Shown here: positions 1 to 9,964 of the stretch, one piece after another | Numbering within the stretch: the stretch's first letter is position 1 | How the letters are laid out: the number at the start of each line of letters is the position of its first letter | Source of the DNA: Desulfoluna limicola | GTDB lineage: Bacteria; Desulfobacterota; Desulfobacteria; Desulfobacterales; Desulfolunaceae | Direction: 5' to 3' | Assembly: GCF_021654575.1 (NCBI RefSeq) | Contig: NZ_AP024488.1 | Location: 4,053,501-4,117,500 of the forward strand | DNA length: 64,000 bases | The notes under the pieces: model-generated | Databases searched by the model: none | Told to the model about the DNA's origin: nothing | The model's input: only the letters and a program-made list of their open reading frames with translations | Position numbers and translations under genes: made by a program

Positions 1-1153
1 GGGCAACCAGGGCAGCATCGCTCCCCTGGAGCAATGGCTTTACCTGGTCAACGAGACCATCCGCATCGTGCAGGAATGCGACCTGATATCGTTTTCCAGA
101 GTTAAGGTAAAATTGAATAAGGTTTGGCCCGCGGAGTATCAATATTGTCTCGATATCACGAATCTGGTTCAATTCAACCCTCTTCACGCCACCAAGCCAA
201 AAAATAGAGCTCAAATAAAGACTGGTCTCCGTAAGAACGAATTCCTTCACAGCCAGGTTCAAATACATGATCCCCGCCAATAAAGAGGCAACAAAGAAAA
301 AAAGACTGGCGGAACGCCCCTGCGGATCCTGCCAAAACAAATGCGCACTGGATGAAGCGGATGAGAGCAACCAAAAATATAACATTGAAGACAACAGTAT
401 GATGACCAGAAAGCACATAAAATAGCTGGGGCGACCTTTGACAACAACGGGTTCCGACGTTTTGAAAAGCATACCTGTCATCGTTCGGAAAAGAAGAAAG
501 ACAATTAGAAGCACACCAAATACCATTGCCAGCCCAGAAACGATTTCCCAATCCCTTTCAGACGTCAAATCCGGATCGAGATATCGCGCATAAGACCTGT
601 CTTGACGTTCTTTATGCTTGATCCCGATGCGACCGTACACTACCCCCCTGGCATAATAGGCCTCAGCGTATTTCGGGTCCATAGAAATGGCCTGAGTATA
701 GGCAGCAATGGCATCCTCCCACAGCAATTGATACCGATACGATTTACCCATCAGATAGTAGAGCCGCTTGGGCACCATATAACCATCTGTTGCCACGGCA
801 CTCTTGAAACTGAAAACGGCTTGATCAAACCTGTTCATATCGTACCAGCACCCCCCTTCCAGGTAATGAATCTGGCCGATATCGATCCCGTAGACCTTCT
901 CCCCATCGTGACAGATGACCTTCTCGAATTGCCGAAGCTTCTGAAAATCCCAAATGGCCTTCTCAAATGCTTGGAGTTTCAGGTAAGCAACCCCACGGCG
1001 ATGATAGGAACAGGGAAGGTTACGTCCCTTTGAAATCTCATTCGAAGCTTCCGCGATGGTTTTTTCATACTGGCCGAGTTCAGCCGGAGGCGTTGAAGCA
1101 AAAACCGGTGCAGCAATTAACAAGAAAAGCAGGCCAAGCACTCTGGATCGCAT
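1..1153 (-). CDS. TPR-repeat membrane protein, 3' end beyond window
   Basis: The frame is open from ATG at 1153 to the left edge (384 codons seen, no stop). Residues 1-19 form a signal peptide ending APVFA. Residues about 45-170 resemble tetratricopeptide repeats, clearest in the unit around WEDAIAAYTQAISMDPKYA. Three hydrophobic helices follow at about 204-222, 245-263 and 282-301. The visible C-terminal part (about 303-375) is a soluble beta-rich segment that could be PH-like; that is a guess. It probably acts as an envelope scaffold or sensor, but no specific function can be read. The ribosome site before the ATG is weak. It lies on the same strand as the next two genes in an AT-richer block. 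Confidence 0.75.
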   Translation of the reverse strand, partial: MRSRVLGLLFLLIAAPVFASTPPAELGQYEKTIAEASNEISKGRNLPCSYHRRGVAYLKLQAFEKAIWDFQKLRQFEKVICHDGEKVYGIDIGQIHYLEGGCWYDMNRFDQAVFSFKSAVATDGYMVPKRLYYLMGKSYRYQLLWEDAIAAYTQAISMDPKYAEAYYARGVVYGRIGIKHKERQDRSYARYLDPDLTSERDWEIVSGLAMVFGVLLIVFLLFRTMTGMLFKTSEPVVVKGRPSYFMCFLVIILLSSMLYFWLLSSASSSAHLFWQDPQGRSASLFFFVASLLAGIMYLNLAVKEFVLTETSLYLSSIFWLGGVKRVELNQIRDIETILILRGPNLIQFYLNSGKRYQVAFLHDADGLVDQVKPLLQGSDAALVA

Positions 1154-1206
1154 TATGGTAAATAGCCTTGTCATTTATGGGTGATCGCAAAAAAACAAAA
1201 AGCGAT

Positions 1207-1240
1207 GCCTCCGGCGGCAAGGTGAGCCACCTTGAAAGCG
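1207..1240 (+). repeat. GCCTCCGGCGG repeat, truncated copy
   Basis: Box GCCTCCGGCGGC at 1207-1218 followed by the first hairpin (CAAGGTG/CACCTTG) and the AAAGC linker. The covarying hairpin is missing. It lies 17 bp beyond the stop of the DUF6506-like gene, with the box distal to that gene. Confidence 0.7.
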
Positions 1241-1256
1241 CGTTATGGGAACCTGC

Positions 1257-1559
1257 TTACTTAGCGAAAAAATCATCCACCTTGGCCTGCTCAGCCTCCG
1301 AATACGCAGCCGCCCCCACCGGAACCTGCCCGTCGATGGCATCGATCACCCTCTGGACCGCTTGCCCATCAAAGCCACCACACAGCTCAATCATTTGGAC
1401 GCCGTTGTTGACCAGCTCCTTTGCTGCGTCACAGGCCTGATCCACGGTTTCAACGCCCACCACGGTGGCTTTGAAAAGGGGGGAGGAGGTTTTTATGGTG
1501 TTTGCTTCGGGGGTGAGGCCGGGGCCGATGACCATGAAGGCGTAGTTTGTGAGATGCAT
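1257..1559 (-). CDS. DUF6506-like protein
   Basis: A 100-residue soluble protein. The pattern (FMVIGPGL near the start, ATVVGVETVDQACDAA, then NNGVQMIELCGGFDG) fits the small DUF6506 family as I remember it; its function is unknown. ATG at 1559 gives the expected family start; a TTG six codons upstream (1577) is possible, and neither has a clear Shine-Dalgarno. No membrane segment or signal peptide. It is followed at once by a truncated intergenic repeat and then the TPR gene, so it may be monocistronic. Confidence 0.65.
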   Translation of the reverse strand: MHLTNYAFMVIGPGLTPEANTIKTSSPLFKATVVGVETVDQACDAAKELVNNGVQMIELCGGFDGQAVQRVIDAIDGQVPVGAAAYSEAEQAKVDDFFAK

Positions 1560-1715
1560 GGGGTGAGTCCAATTCAAGGGTTGCGGGGTGCCGGGGAATC
1601 AGGAGCCCCCTTAAAAAAACGGTTTGGCCACAGATATACACAGAAGGGCACAGACGGAGCTGCGCTCAAAAAAAAGGTAAAGAGAATGTCTTGGCTATCT
1701 CATGGGGGTGTGGGG

Positions 1716-3122
1716 TTATCGAACATGTCTGATGCCAAGACGCGACCCCTTTTCATATCCCAAAGAATCATCTCCTAAAGCTAATACTTCCAATTGCGTT
1801 TGATAGAGTGAACCATTCTTTTCAAGATACAAGTACATGCCAAAGGTAATGATTGAGTCCATGGCTATCCCCCCTCCGAAAAGAATCGCGATGCTGTTCA
1901 ATGTGGGTTGAAAGTACCCTAACGTGTAGGCAATATACGCACCGCCATAATATATGCTGTTGATCACCACAGACTGAACCAGCATCAAATCTGTTCTACC
2001 CAACCCATAAAAAATACTGTCGATCACATTATTGAAAGCAAAGGCTACATAAAACCCTATAGAAATCAAAATGACAGAATAGATCTTATCGGGCTCATTG
2101 ACGTTCATTACATGGACAAGAAATGGCTTCCAGGCAGGAATGGAGATGACCCAGAAAATGACCATGCACCCTGTCAGAAAAAGATATGCAGGAAGCAACT
2201 CTCTGGTTTTGTCCGGCGCCTCCCCTGTGTTCCGCTTAATCAACTCCCCAAGAGCCAGAACTGGCAGTAAAAGCCAGCCCCAGATAAAGCTGTTGGCGAC
2301 CCAAAAGTTCCCCTGCTCAGAAATAACGTTAACCATCCTCAGGATCATAACAAGAAAAGCGACATTTCTGATCAGGGACTCAAGACCTGAGAAACTGCCA
2401 ACCTTAAACCACTCTTTTTGCCAATCGAAATTCATCCCCTTCAGCTGAAGGGACATCACATTGTCTTTAAGCAAGAGGTGTACACTTACACCAAGTAAGA
2501 TTGTATTCACGATGATGTTGGTTACTGCAATGCCATTAACACCAAGCCCCAAGGAAAAAGCTTGCTGGCTGACAAAGACAGTATCGCAGAAAACAGAGAG
2601 CACCGTCTGCAAAACAAGCAGCCAGAGCAATTGCGTCTTTTCATCACGCAATATGAACACAAAGAGGATGAATTTATAGAGGACGGATATCAGGATAGCT
2701 ACCGACTCAAGGCGGATGTACAAGGCAGATGATTGAATAAGTGAAGCCTTCTGATCCATCAGAAACAAAAGCGGCTTAACGAACAGAATAACCAAAACGG
2801 AAAAGACAAAAAAAACGCCAAACACCGACACGAATCCTGTCTTAATCCTGTTGTCGAAATCTCTCTTGTCATGAACAGCCTGCCCCAGCACATAAAAAAC
2901 CGGCAGAATCAAGGCCTCTTGAATGACCTCATAGAGCACATTGAGCCAAGCGACCTGGGAGGCAATATTCACACCCCAGTCCGAGGGGTAGTCCCCCAGA
3001 AAATGAATTCGAATGGTCTTGTAAACAAGTGGGATCAGGCTGACAAGGACAAGGGTAAAAAAGAGCCTGAGGTTTAGGCTATAGAACATTTGAAGGATGG
3101 ATAGATTCTTTTTAGAACTCAT
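1716..3122 (-). CDS. MATE-like multidrug/toxin exporter
   Basis: A 468-residue polytopic protein with about 12 hydrophobic segments and the two-lobed layout of MATE/MOP-superfamily flippases; length is typical. The N-terminus (FFTLVLVSLIPLVYKTIRIHFLG) and a second half beginning around residue 235 fit that fold. No diagnostic substrate motif is visible, so drug, lipid-linked oligosaccharide or another solute is open. Codon use is AT-rich compared with genes beyond 10 kb, like its neighbours, suggesting the 1-10 kb block was acquired. It starts 101 bp beyond the stop of the broken STAND gene on the same strand and could have been cotranscribed with it. Confidence 0.7.
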   Translation of the reverse strand: MSSKKNLSILQMFYSLNLRLFFTLVLVSLIPLVYKTIRIHFLGDYPSDWGVNIASQVAWLNVLYEVIQEALILPVFYVLGQAVHDKRDFDNRIKTGFVSVFGVFFVFSVLVILFVKPLLFLMDQKASLIQSSALYIRLESVAILISVLYKFILFVFILRDEKTQLLWLLVLQTVLSVFCDTVFVSQQAFSLGLGVNGIAVTNIIVNTILLGVSVHLLLKDNVMSLQLKGMNFDWQKEWFKVGSFSGLESLIRNVAFLVMILRMVNVISEQGNFWVANSFIWGWLLLPVLALGELIKRNTGEAPDKTRELLPAYLFLTGCMVIFWVISIPAWKPFLVHVMNVNEPDKIYSVILISIGFYVAFAFNNVIDSIFYGLGRTDLMLVQSVVINSIYYGGAYIAYTLGYFQPTLNSIAILFGGGIAMDSIITFGMYLYLEKNGSLYQTQLEVLALGDDSLGYEKGSRLGIRHVR

Positions 3123-3223
3123 TCAGTATTACCTAAGGACTACAATCATTATTGGCAATCACGGTTAATTATCTCAAAATGTCAAATGTGTAGATGCGAC
3201 CCTGTTTCACGTAACAAATATTT

Positions 3224-4519
3224 CTATTTGACCCGGGACACATCCAAAACGAAAACATCAATAAGCCCGGTGAGTTCTGCCGGCAAACTTGCTTCGATTC
3301 TGTTTTTTAGTTCCTGAGCACTTCCAATACCGTGTATTTTTCGTCCAGCAACCTTTTCATCTCCTCCAAACCATATTGTGAGGTAAATACCCTGTTGCTC
3401 TGCGTCTGGATGAATGGAGTAGCGATCATGCAGCTGAATGGAAGCAGCTGTGTATAGCTCGTCATGCCACTGCCCTTTGACCTCTGTAACAAGCAATCGT
3501 CTTTTACCGCCAATCATTTTGGTCGCCGTGAAATCACTCCGCTTTGCGCTCTTTAGCTGATGCTCCGGCGTCACAGAGATCCCTTGTGGCTCAAGCCTCA
3601 AATTGAGACGCTCAGCAATAATCTCAGTAGATCGTACTTCGTTGAGACGTTCATTTTTCTCATAAAAGCGATCAGCGGTGTTGAACTCCCCACCATCAAT
3701 ATCTTTCTGGAAGTCTTGAAGCTCTTGGATCACGAGTTGACGCAGACCTTCCACAGTAACTACTGTGTCGCGGTCCAGCAGATTCACGATTTCATCTGGT
3801 GTCGGCGGTTCGAAATCCCTCAATGCTTTCTTTCTCAATTGACCAGCATGTATGCTCTTCAAGTCCTTATGCAAATCAGCAAAACGCGGATCGGCAAGAA
3901 GCCGGTCGAGGACAGGGATCGCATCATCGGGATCATCTGAATCAATAGACCAAATCACTTTGGTCAAGAAGCGGTATGCGTTCTCTCCTTTGGGGCTTGA
4001 TGTCCCCCAGGAACTCGGCAGATATACCTTAGGCCATTTGTCGATGAAGGCATCTAAAATGGCTTCTATCTTGCTTGATGTGAGCTTGGGCCAGTAGGGA
4101 TGATCTCCATGGCCCATTCGACCAGACCGCTCGTAGAGTAAAAGCACAGTGTCTTTATCTGCTTTAAGCCAATCCCAGTATGTTTCAGGTGTGTTTTCGA
4201 GAAAGTACCACGCCCGTAAGAACCAGAAAATGCGCTTTTGTTCTATATATTCATTTTCAGTCATGTAGGGCCATTCGGCCATAAACTCTGCACAACGCTC
4301 ATCAATAATTTCGTTCAATTTGTCCCGGTTACCATACTGAGCAGCAATCTCAAAAAGCGTATCTAATGGCCCAAGTGCCAATTCACGAAAATGCTTAAGC
4401 CATTCAATTGATAATGTGGCGCGTGGATGGCTGAAAGCCTCTTCACTGCGCAGTATCCAAAGCTCAGGATGATTACACCCCGAGTATGATAGTTGTGGCT
4501 CGACGTCGGTGGTTGTCAA
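3224..4519 (-). pseudogene. STAND NTPase-nuclease, 3' part (PD-(D/E)xK domain)
   Basis: This 431-codon frame is the C-terminal third of the gene broken by the IS at 4507-6186. Its first five codons (MTTTD) come from IS DNA; native sequence starts at Val6 (about 4504). Residues 328-348 carry a PD-(D/E)xK-type nuclease signature: S-D329-F, then a beta strand RLLVTE346VK348G, followed by an IQLHDRY segment with a possible Q motif. The rest is alpha-helical. The frame matches the upstream part exactly after IS removal. As it stands the fragment could only be made from an IS-borne start; the nearest RBS looks poor. The intact parent would be a STAND ATPase with a terminal nuclease, an architecture expected of an anti-phage effector; that role is inference. 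Confidence 0.75.
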
Positions 4520-4538
4520 TGAAGTTGTCGCCTCGGGC

Positions 4539-5615
4539 TTAAGCGGCTATTGCAGTTTTGTTGCCCAGCGGTGATGTCTTTTTATCAGGGTTCAACCAGA
4601 CCTCAGCCGGCAGTGTCCAATCTCTTGTTTTCCTGCTTCCCCATCGCTCTGGATGACGAGCCTTGGCTTGTCGCATCTTTAGACGCCTGGCCTCAAGAAT
4701 GGCGTCAGAAACACCCAAATGTCTCTGAGCAGGTGTCACAAATTTAAGGCTGCTGTGCTTGTGCTTGTAGTTGTACCAAGACACAAAACTGTTCGCCCAG
4801 CTTCGTGCATCTATAAGTGTTTTGAACGGCTTTGAGGGGTAGTCAGGACGGTATTTCATAGTCCTGAACAGGGACTCTGAATAGGGGTTGTCATCACTAA
4901 CACGAGGCCTGCTGAAGGAGGGAATCACTCCAAGCCTTTGCAAGGTCGCAAGCATAGTGGCCCCTTTCATAGGGCTGCCGTTGTCCGAGTGGAGGATCAG
5001 AGGCGTATCTTGGTTGTATATTCCATGCTTCAAACATGCTTTTTGTATCATTTCAGCAGCATGGTCTGCTGATTCAGTACCATGGATTTCCCAGGAGACA
5101 ATCATACGGCTGAAGATGTCTTCCACCATGTACAGATAAAAATGTTGTCCTCTGATGGGCGTCGGCAAATAGGTGATATCCCAGCTCCAAACTTGGTTTG
5201 GGCCTGTTGCAGCATACGAGGTGGGCTTTCGCTTTGGAGCCGATACAGCGCGCCCTCGCCGGACAAGTTGCCCAGCTTTACGCAAGACCCTGTAAAAAGT
5301 GGATACTGAAGCAATGTAGGTCCCTTCATCCAGAAGAGTTGGGACAATCTGGCTTGGAGGCATACTTTGGAACCGTTTTTGGTTAGAAACTGTAAGAATT
5401 TCGAGCTGCTCTTTTTCCGTCATCATGTTTGCCGGAGACGGCCTGAGCGCATGCTTTCTCTTGTCTCTCTGGAGAGAGCCGGAAGGTTGATTCCACCGTT
5501 GAATAGTTCTCGATGAGACTCCAAGTTCTTGACATGCCTTGGATAATCGAGCCCCGGCATCGACGGCTTCTTGGATGACGCGAACAGCTTCAATGCGATC
5601 TGAGAGTGTAATCAG
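4539..5615 (-). CDS. IS3-family transposase OrfB (DDE integrase), copy 1
   Basis: The open frame runs from the CTG that overlaps the orfA stop (5615) to 4539, 358 residues. The first 60 residues are a second helix-turn-helix (LSKACQELGVSSRTIQRW). An ATG start at 5426 would lose it, so I take the longer frame, made as an OrfAB fusion. The rve integrase core follows with D-D-E residues in WSWDITYL, LHSDNGSPM and NPYSESLFRTMKY. It catalyses strand transfer of the element. Nothing in it is broken. Confidence 0.9.
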   Translation of the reverse strand: MITLSDRIEAVRVIQEAVDAGARLSKACQELGVSSRTIQRWNQPSGSLQRDKRKHALRPSPANMMTEKEQLEILTVSNQKRFQSMPPSQIVPTLLDEGTYIASVSTFYRVLRKAGQLVRRGRAVSAPKRKPTSYAATGPNQVWSWDITYLPTPIRGQHFYLYMVEDIFSRMIVSWEIHGTESADHAAEMIQKACLKHGIYNQDTPLILHSDNGSPMKGATMLATLQRLGVIPSFSRPRVSDDNPYSESLFRTMKYRPDYPSKPFKTLIDARSWANSFVSWYNYKHKHSSLKFVTPAQRHLGVSDAILEARRLKMRQAKARHPERWGSRKTRDWTLPAEVWLNPDKKTSPLGNKTAIAA

Positions 5616-6112
5616 TCGTCCTCGGGATCCCCCCAGATCGCCTGGGCCTTTTTTCTCAGCACCAGCAAAGCCGCTGTTTCAGCCAGGGCCTTGTCCTTGC
5701 GTTTCAGTTCCTTGGTTAAGTTTTTAATTGCTTTCTTGTCCCGTTTTCGGTCTTCAGAAAGAGTTTTCCGATGATCGACTGATGATGAATTAGCCTTTAA
5801 ACAGGCAGTCTTCCATTCGGTAACTTGTTCCGGGTAAAGGCCTTTTTTACGACAATACTCCGATAGTTCGGATTCATTTAGTGTGGCTGTTTCCAATACA
5901 ACTGCAAATTTCTCTTCCGAACTCCATTTGTCCGGTTTATTGCCTGTTCCCGGCACAATTACTCCTTTGGATAGAGCCCGTTTCCGCCATGTATACAACG
6001 TGCTGTCTGTAATTCCTGTCTCTTCGGCCAGTCTCCGGACAGGCATGCTTGAAGGGGGCATCATCTTTTGAATTATGGACGACTTTAGTTCGTCTGAATA
6101 ATAATGGCTCAA
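5612..6112 (-). CDS. IS3-family transposase OrfA, copy 1
   Basis: 166 residues: N-terminal helix-turn-helix (VRRLAEETGITDSTLYTWRKRA), middle region, and a C-terminal basic coiled coil (KAIKNLTKELKRKDKALAE). It binds the IS ends. Near the end, codons AGA AAA AAG form the slippery heptamer A AAA AAG (plus-strand 5648-5654), which would shift ribosomes -1 into the orfB frame to give the active fusion. Unshifted translation ends at AIWGDPEDD. Confidence 0.9.
   Translation of the reverse strand: MSHYYSDELKSSIIQKMMPPSSMPVRRLAEETGITDSTLYTWRKRALSKGVIVPGTGNKPDKWSSEEKFAVVLETATLNESELSEYCRKKGLYPEQVTEWKTACLKANSSSVDHRKTLSEDRKRDKKAIKNLTKELKRKDKALAETAALLVLRKKAQAIWGDPEDD
5648..5654 (-). promoter_or_regulatory. 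-1 frameshift heptamer A AAA AAG (IS copy 1)
   Basis: In the orfA frame the codons read AG[A AAA AAG], the classic X XXY YYZ slip site used by IS3-family elements. After slipping, reading continues KKGPGDLGGSRGRLIT into orfB without a stop. The same site is at 24479-24485 in copy 2. Confidence 0.75.
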
Positions 6113-6152
6113 CTGGTTCTCTCACAATCGCCCCGCACTCTAATTGATTTTT

Positions 6153-8945
6153 TCAAACGAGGCGACAACTATCCTGACACAGGGGGACGTATAGCCGGAG
6201 AAAGCTCTCAGCATTCTCGGCATCTGGAAAGATGAGGCGTTCTACTTCGCTCTTAAGTGCATTCCTCTCTTCTTCTGATACCGCATCGTATCCCGTATGA
6301 ATGTCAGTACGCAGTGCTTTGAGGAGCGGTAGATCAACTTCTTCCAGGTTGCCTTTGATACGCATGATCTCCAAGCAAGCCGCATAAAGGATCTCGGTAG
6401 AGTATGATCTCTTTGACGAACAGTGTAGTTCAGCAAGTGTGAGCAGGTCTGGGACGTGAGGAGCTATAAAATCAAGACAATTTCTGAGCGAATTTCGAAC
6501 GACCTTCTCATCGCCAAACTCATGTCCAATATTTTTTGGAGCCCTAAGCACAAGTTGCGCGAAGCGAACCAAGCAATTCCAATTACGCCCCGCCTCGATA
6601 ATTTCTCGGTTGTCTCTGATATATTTTATGTTCGCGACACGACTTTTGTCTTTCTGTCTGCTGTGGCGAGCCAACCTTCTGGTATGCTTGACATGCCGCA
6701 TACGTCTGTCTCGTTTGAGTTGTTGCGCTCTATCCCTATTCGTCTTAGCCCACTCTCGCATAAATGCAGGCTTTTCAAGTGCTTGTTCACGCATGTGGCG
6801 GCGCAATTCATTCGGGCCTCGCTCTCTCTCATTTCTATAGTAATGATGTATCTGTATGAAACACGCCCACAAATCTGGGTTGTCGGTATCAAAAGCCAGA
6901 TCAACTATGAATTTGTAGTCGTCAACATGAAAAAAGAGGCCGGAGTGAGAATGGGAATAGCTTTGGAACTTGTGTACCTGATTTTTGAATATCTGATCAC
7001 GATCAGTCAATTTAACAAATACATGCGCGATAATACCTTGGCGCAGGCGATCATCATCTTGAAGTACTTTTACGGCTTTGCTTTGATTTGCGCTCTTGTT
7101 CTCATGGTAATTCAGGTTTCCGACCCATTGCCAAACTTGTACAGGGTTAAAGGGAGGCTTCGCCAACTCAAAATAACGGTCCAGCATTGATCCGACAATC
7201 TTGCTTATACCGTTTCGGCAGTCACATTCGTAAGACTTTTTGCCGCATACGCAGGATAAATTCTTGGTCAGTTCATCCAAGAGCCATTCGATAATTTGTA
7301 AATCCAATCCGGAGATGAAACGCTTCACAAAATAACGCTTGCCTATTGTACGTTCATGTCGCCTTTTGTGATCAGGGTAAAGATTTTCACAGACCCGAAA
7401 GAAGTCTGCAAGGTAGCCCCGATCGAATGCTTCCGGGCCTAACGTTTCGACGGTCTCAGCCGCAATTTTGAGTGACGTAATACTGGCCTCAGAAATAAGG
7501 ACCGCCAAGCACGAGCGATGCTCATAACCGGCGATATCAAGCAAGCACCTATTCGCCAGCCTGCGACTGTTCTCGCTTTCACCGGGTGTTACAAGAAGTT
7601 GGCGCAACTCATCTCTTAGCTGTCCAATTGCTGGTGACCCTGCCAAAAGTTCAAGGATCAAATCACGCAAGTCCCCGTCACTGCCAGCCACAAGAAGAGG
7701 CTTGATCTCTTCCACCACATCGTGAGTGAAGAAACCTGCAACACTGAATCGACGCCAGAAATCGCCTCTCCGAAAGTAAGGATCTTTGTTTTCAATATCT
7801 TTCAACCGCTCTAAAAGTAGGCGCTTTGACGAATGTTCAAGCTGGGAAGGATCCCCGTTTGCTAACACGGCATAAGGATCAAGCTCAATTGCGGCTTCCT
7901 CGATAGGTTTGATGCCTAACGCTGCCATCCAGCCCAGCAGGCCGCGTAGTTCATCTCGCACTGTGGAGTTTGGAGCAATAATAGGTAGGCACTTGGGTAG
8001 CGTCAGAGGGTCCGCTGGGTCTGCTATTCGCTTAGTGAGATAGTCTGCTGCGCAGTATTCAGCGACAATCTTATGAACTGGGCGATGCTGGCCCGCGCTG
8101 TCGTCTGGTTTGAAAAGGCGCGTTGCCAGAATTCCATTAACCACTGTGTCGAGGTTAACTAATGACGCAAGTAACGGGGACATCCGACTTTCGCAGGCTT
8201 CGCTTGTACAGACACCCTCAGCCCCAGATAACAAGAGTTTAGTGAAAACGTTCGATGCTATGTTCACTTTTTGAGCTGTCGAAAGCGTCGGATTGGTTCT
8301 CTTTACATTGGGATTTGCTTCCTTCGCCAAACGTTCGACCGCTTGTGCGAAAATCGACTGTTTGTCAGTGAAGTGTCTTTCGCTCTCGATATAGGCGTCA
8401 GCAAATAGTTTCAGAAACTGCGGGTTTGGGAGAAGCGCTTCTAAATCAAATCGCGCAACCTCGGCCTGAAACACTGCAAAGTCCTCTCCTGGCAGATGGT
8501 GACCAAAGATCGCCCGCTGTTCCGTCTCATCAAACTCGCATAACCTAACCACCAGAGGCGGGTATCCAAGAAATTCAGTGAATGCATGTGTTGAAGAGGT
8601 GTCCCACTCGCTGGATCGGCTCGACAAGTAAACGCGGGTTGGATTGGCCGCTTCAGCTTGGCTAAGAAGTTTATCAATGCCGGAGGCGTCCACTTTTGCC
8701 AACTCATCAAATGCATCAATCACAAGTGGATTGTTTTTATGCCTTGCTCCCACGTGTACGAATTTACGCGCTGAAACAGCTGCTGTGCCCAGCTGCTGAG
8801 CAAGACTCCCCATAAGCTCTGTTTTCCCGCCACCGGGTTCGGCCAATACAACAACGTAATTCGAGACAGAGAGTAACTCCGTTTCAGTATACGTGTTGTC
8901 ATCATTACTTGAGAGGCTACGTGGAAGGTAGAAAGTTGAATTCAT
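6153..8945 (-). pseudogene. STAND (NACHT-like) NTPase, 5' part, IS-interrupted
   Basis: A 930-codon frame whose last ten codons (PLCQDSCRLV) are read from the IS. Native coding ends at Val920. The P-loop comes unusually early: Walker A AEPGGGKTE at 35-43, Walker B LVIDAFDEL at 74-82 (hhhhDxxDE as in NACHT/STAND ATPases) and a sensor strand RVYLSSR at 104-110. A winged-helix-like segment and long helical repeats fill residues about 200-900. There is no N-terminal effector; the effector is the C-terminal PD-(D/E)xK domain now separated at 3224-4504. Joining 8945-6187 to 4502-3224 gives 4,038 nt, exactly 1,346 codons with stop. The gene is AT-rich and sits in an accessory block. Start ATG 8945 has only a weak ribosome site. 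If still translated, it would yield an ATPase without its nuclease. Confidence 0.8.
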
Positions 8946-9185
8946 ATTCGCATAATCTTTGTATGATGGGACGGACTTATTTTAACGGCTTGAATCAGGG
9001 CACTTAATTATATTAGGTTTCAGTTTCAGCATCCGTTTTGGGGAGATTCCCGATTCCGGGAATTCATAAAACACATAACGCTACACTTCACCTACAGGCG
9101 AAGGGACTCGAATATTTTCAAAGTATGCAAATAATAACTCTGCCCGTAAAGCAGCACTTGCGCCCTTTCGGAGAGGAAGCACTTG

Positions 9186-9821
9186 TTATGCTCTATCAGC
9201 ACCAACATATAATTTTTTTTCGTATGATGCGGTGTCGTATCTTCTTATATTTTGAAGAATATCTTTAACTGTTTGATTGGTATCAATTTGATCTTTATTG
9301 TAAGCTAAACAATGAACAAAATAGACAATTCTGTTCCATGCTTTAAAATGTTTATTGGTTAACTCAGCAGCTGCAGGTAGAAGGCTTCTTAAAGCTTCAA
9401 TATCTGTATTGCATTGATTAGTTATATTATCAACAACTTCTCCGGAAAGCTTACCCTCATCTATATAAATGATTAGTTTTTTGATTTGTGCAATATTTTG
9501 ATCGTGGTCTTTTCCAAAGAACCTACCAACACGATAATCTCTTGGTAAATTTTTGAAGCTGTGATCAAGAAAAAATATCAAATACTCTCGAAGCCTACGT
9601 TCGATTGTAATTAATTTCTGCCTTTTACCTTTTTCTTGCCATGTATCAAATACCCACAGAACAATTAATAATTCAACACATACACCTAAAGACTCTGGAA
9701 CTATATTACCAACGAAGTAAGAGTTATGATCGCCCCAAATGGCTAAAATCAAAAATATTATTAAAAAAACCAGAACCCAATAAATAAAACTACGTCGATC
9801 AATCCTTGTAAACCAATTCAT
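9186..9821 (-). CDS. Two-helix membrane protein of unknown function
   Basis: A 211-residue protein I do not recognise. Residues about 10-30 and 40-62 are transmembrane helices with an acidic/polar loop between; the rest is a cytoplasmic helical domain rich in K, E and N, beginning FDTWQEKGKRQKLITIERRLREYL. ATG at 9821 is preferred because GGGAGA and GAG lie upstream; a TTG 11 codons earlier has no such site. It is strongly AT-rich and lies just upstream of the STAND gene on the same strand (240-bp gap), so it may belong to the same defence-type cargo, but no shared motif shows this. Confidence 0.7.
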   Translation of the reverse strand: MNWFTRIDRRSFIYWVLVFLIIFLILAIWGDHNSYFVGNIVPESLGVCVELLIVLWVFDTWQEKGKRQKLITIERRLREYLIFFLDHSFKNLPRDYRVGRFFGKDHDQNIAQIKKLIIYIDEGKLSGEVVDNITNQCNTDIEALRSLLPAAAELTNKHFKAWNRIVYFVHCLAYNKDQIDTNQTVKDILQNIRRYDTASYEKKLYVGADRA

Positions 9822-9964
9822 AACTATCTCATATTCTCCCGGAAAACTTAACAATTATCAACTGACGATTTTGCACTAAAATACACTCACAAGAGTAAAC
9901 ACGGACAAAAAGACCCTATATTCCTTTTAATTTGTGAGGCAGGGTCAGCTCTACTCATTTGACG

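Larger units (their letters stand above)
4507..6186 (-). mobile_element. IS3-family insertion sequence, copy 1
   Basis: A 1,680-bp element, matching the copy at 23338-25017 wherever I compared them. The ends were set by where the two copies stop matching: left CGGTGGTTGTCAATG, right (reverse complement) CCCCCTGTGTCAGG. The termini share TGTCA plus AGTTGTCGCCTCG as imperfect inverted repeats. The target duplication is ACGT (4503-4506 and 6187-6190), or 5 bp if the last G is counted. It carries orfA and orfB of a DDE transposase on the minus strand, joined by a -1 frameshift site. Four-bp duplications fit the IS407-like branch of IS3, though I cannot assign the subgroup firmly. It disrupts the STAND NTPase gene in the same orientation. 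Confidence 0.93.
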
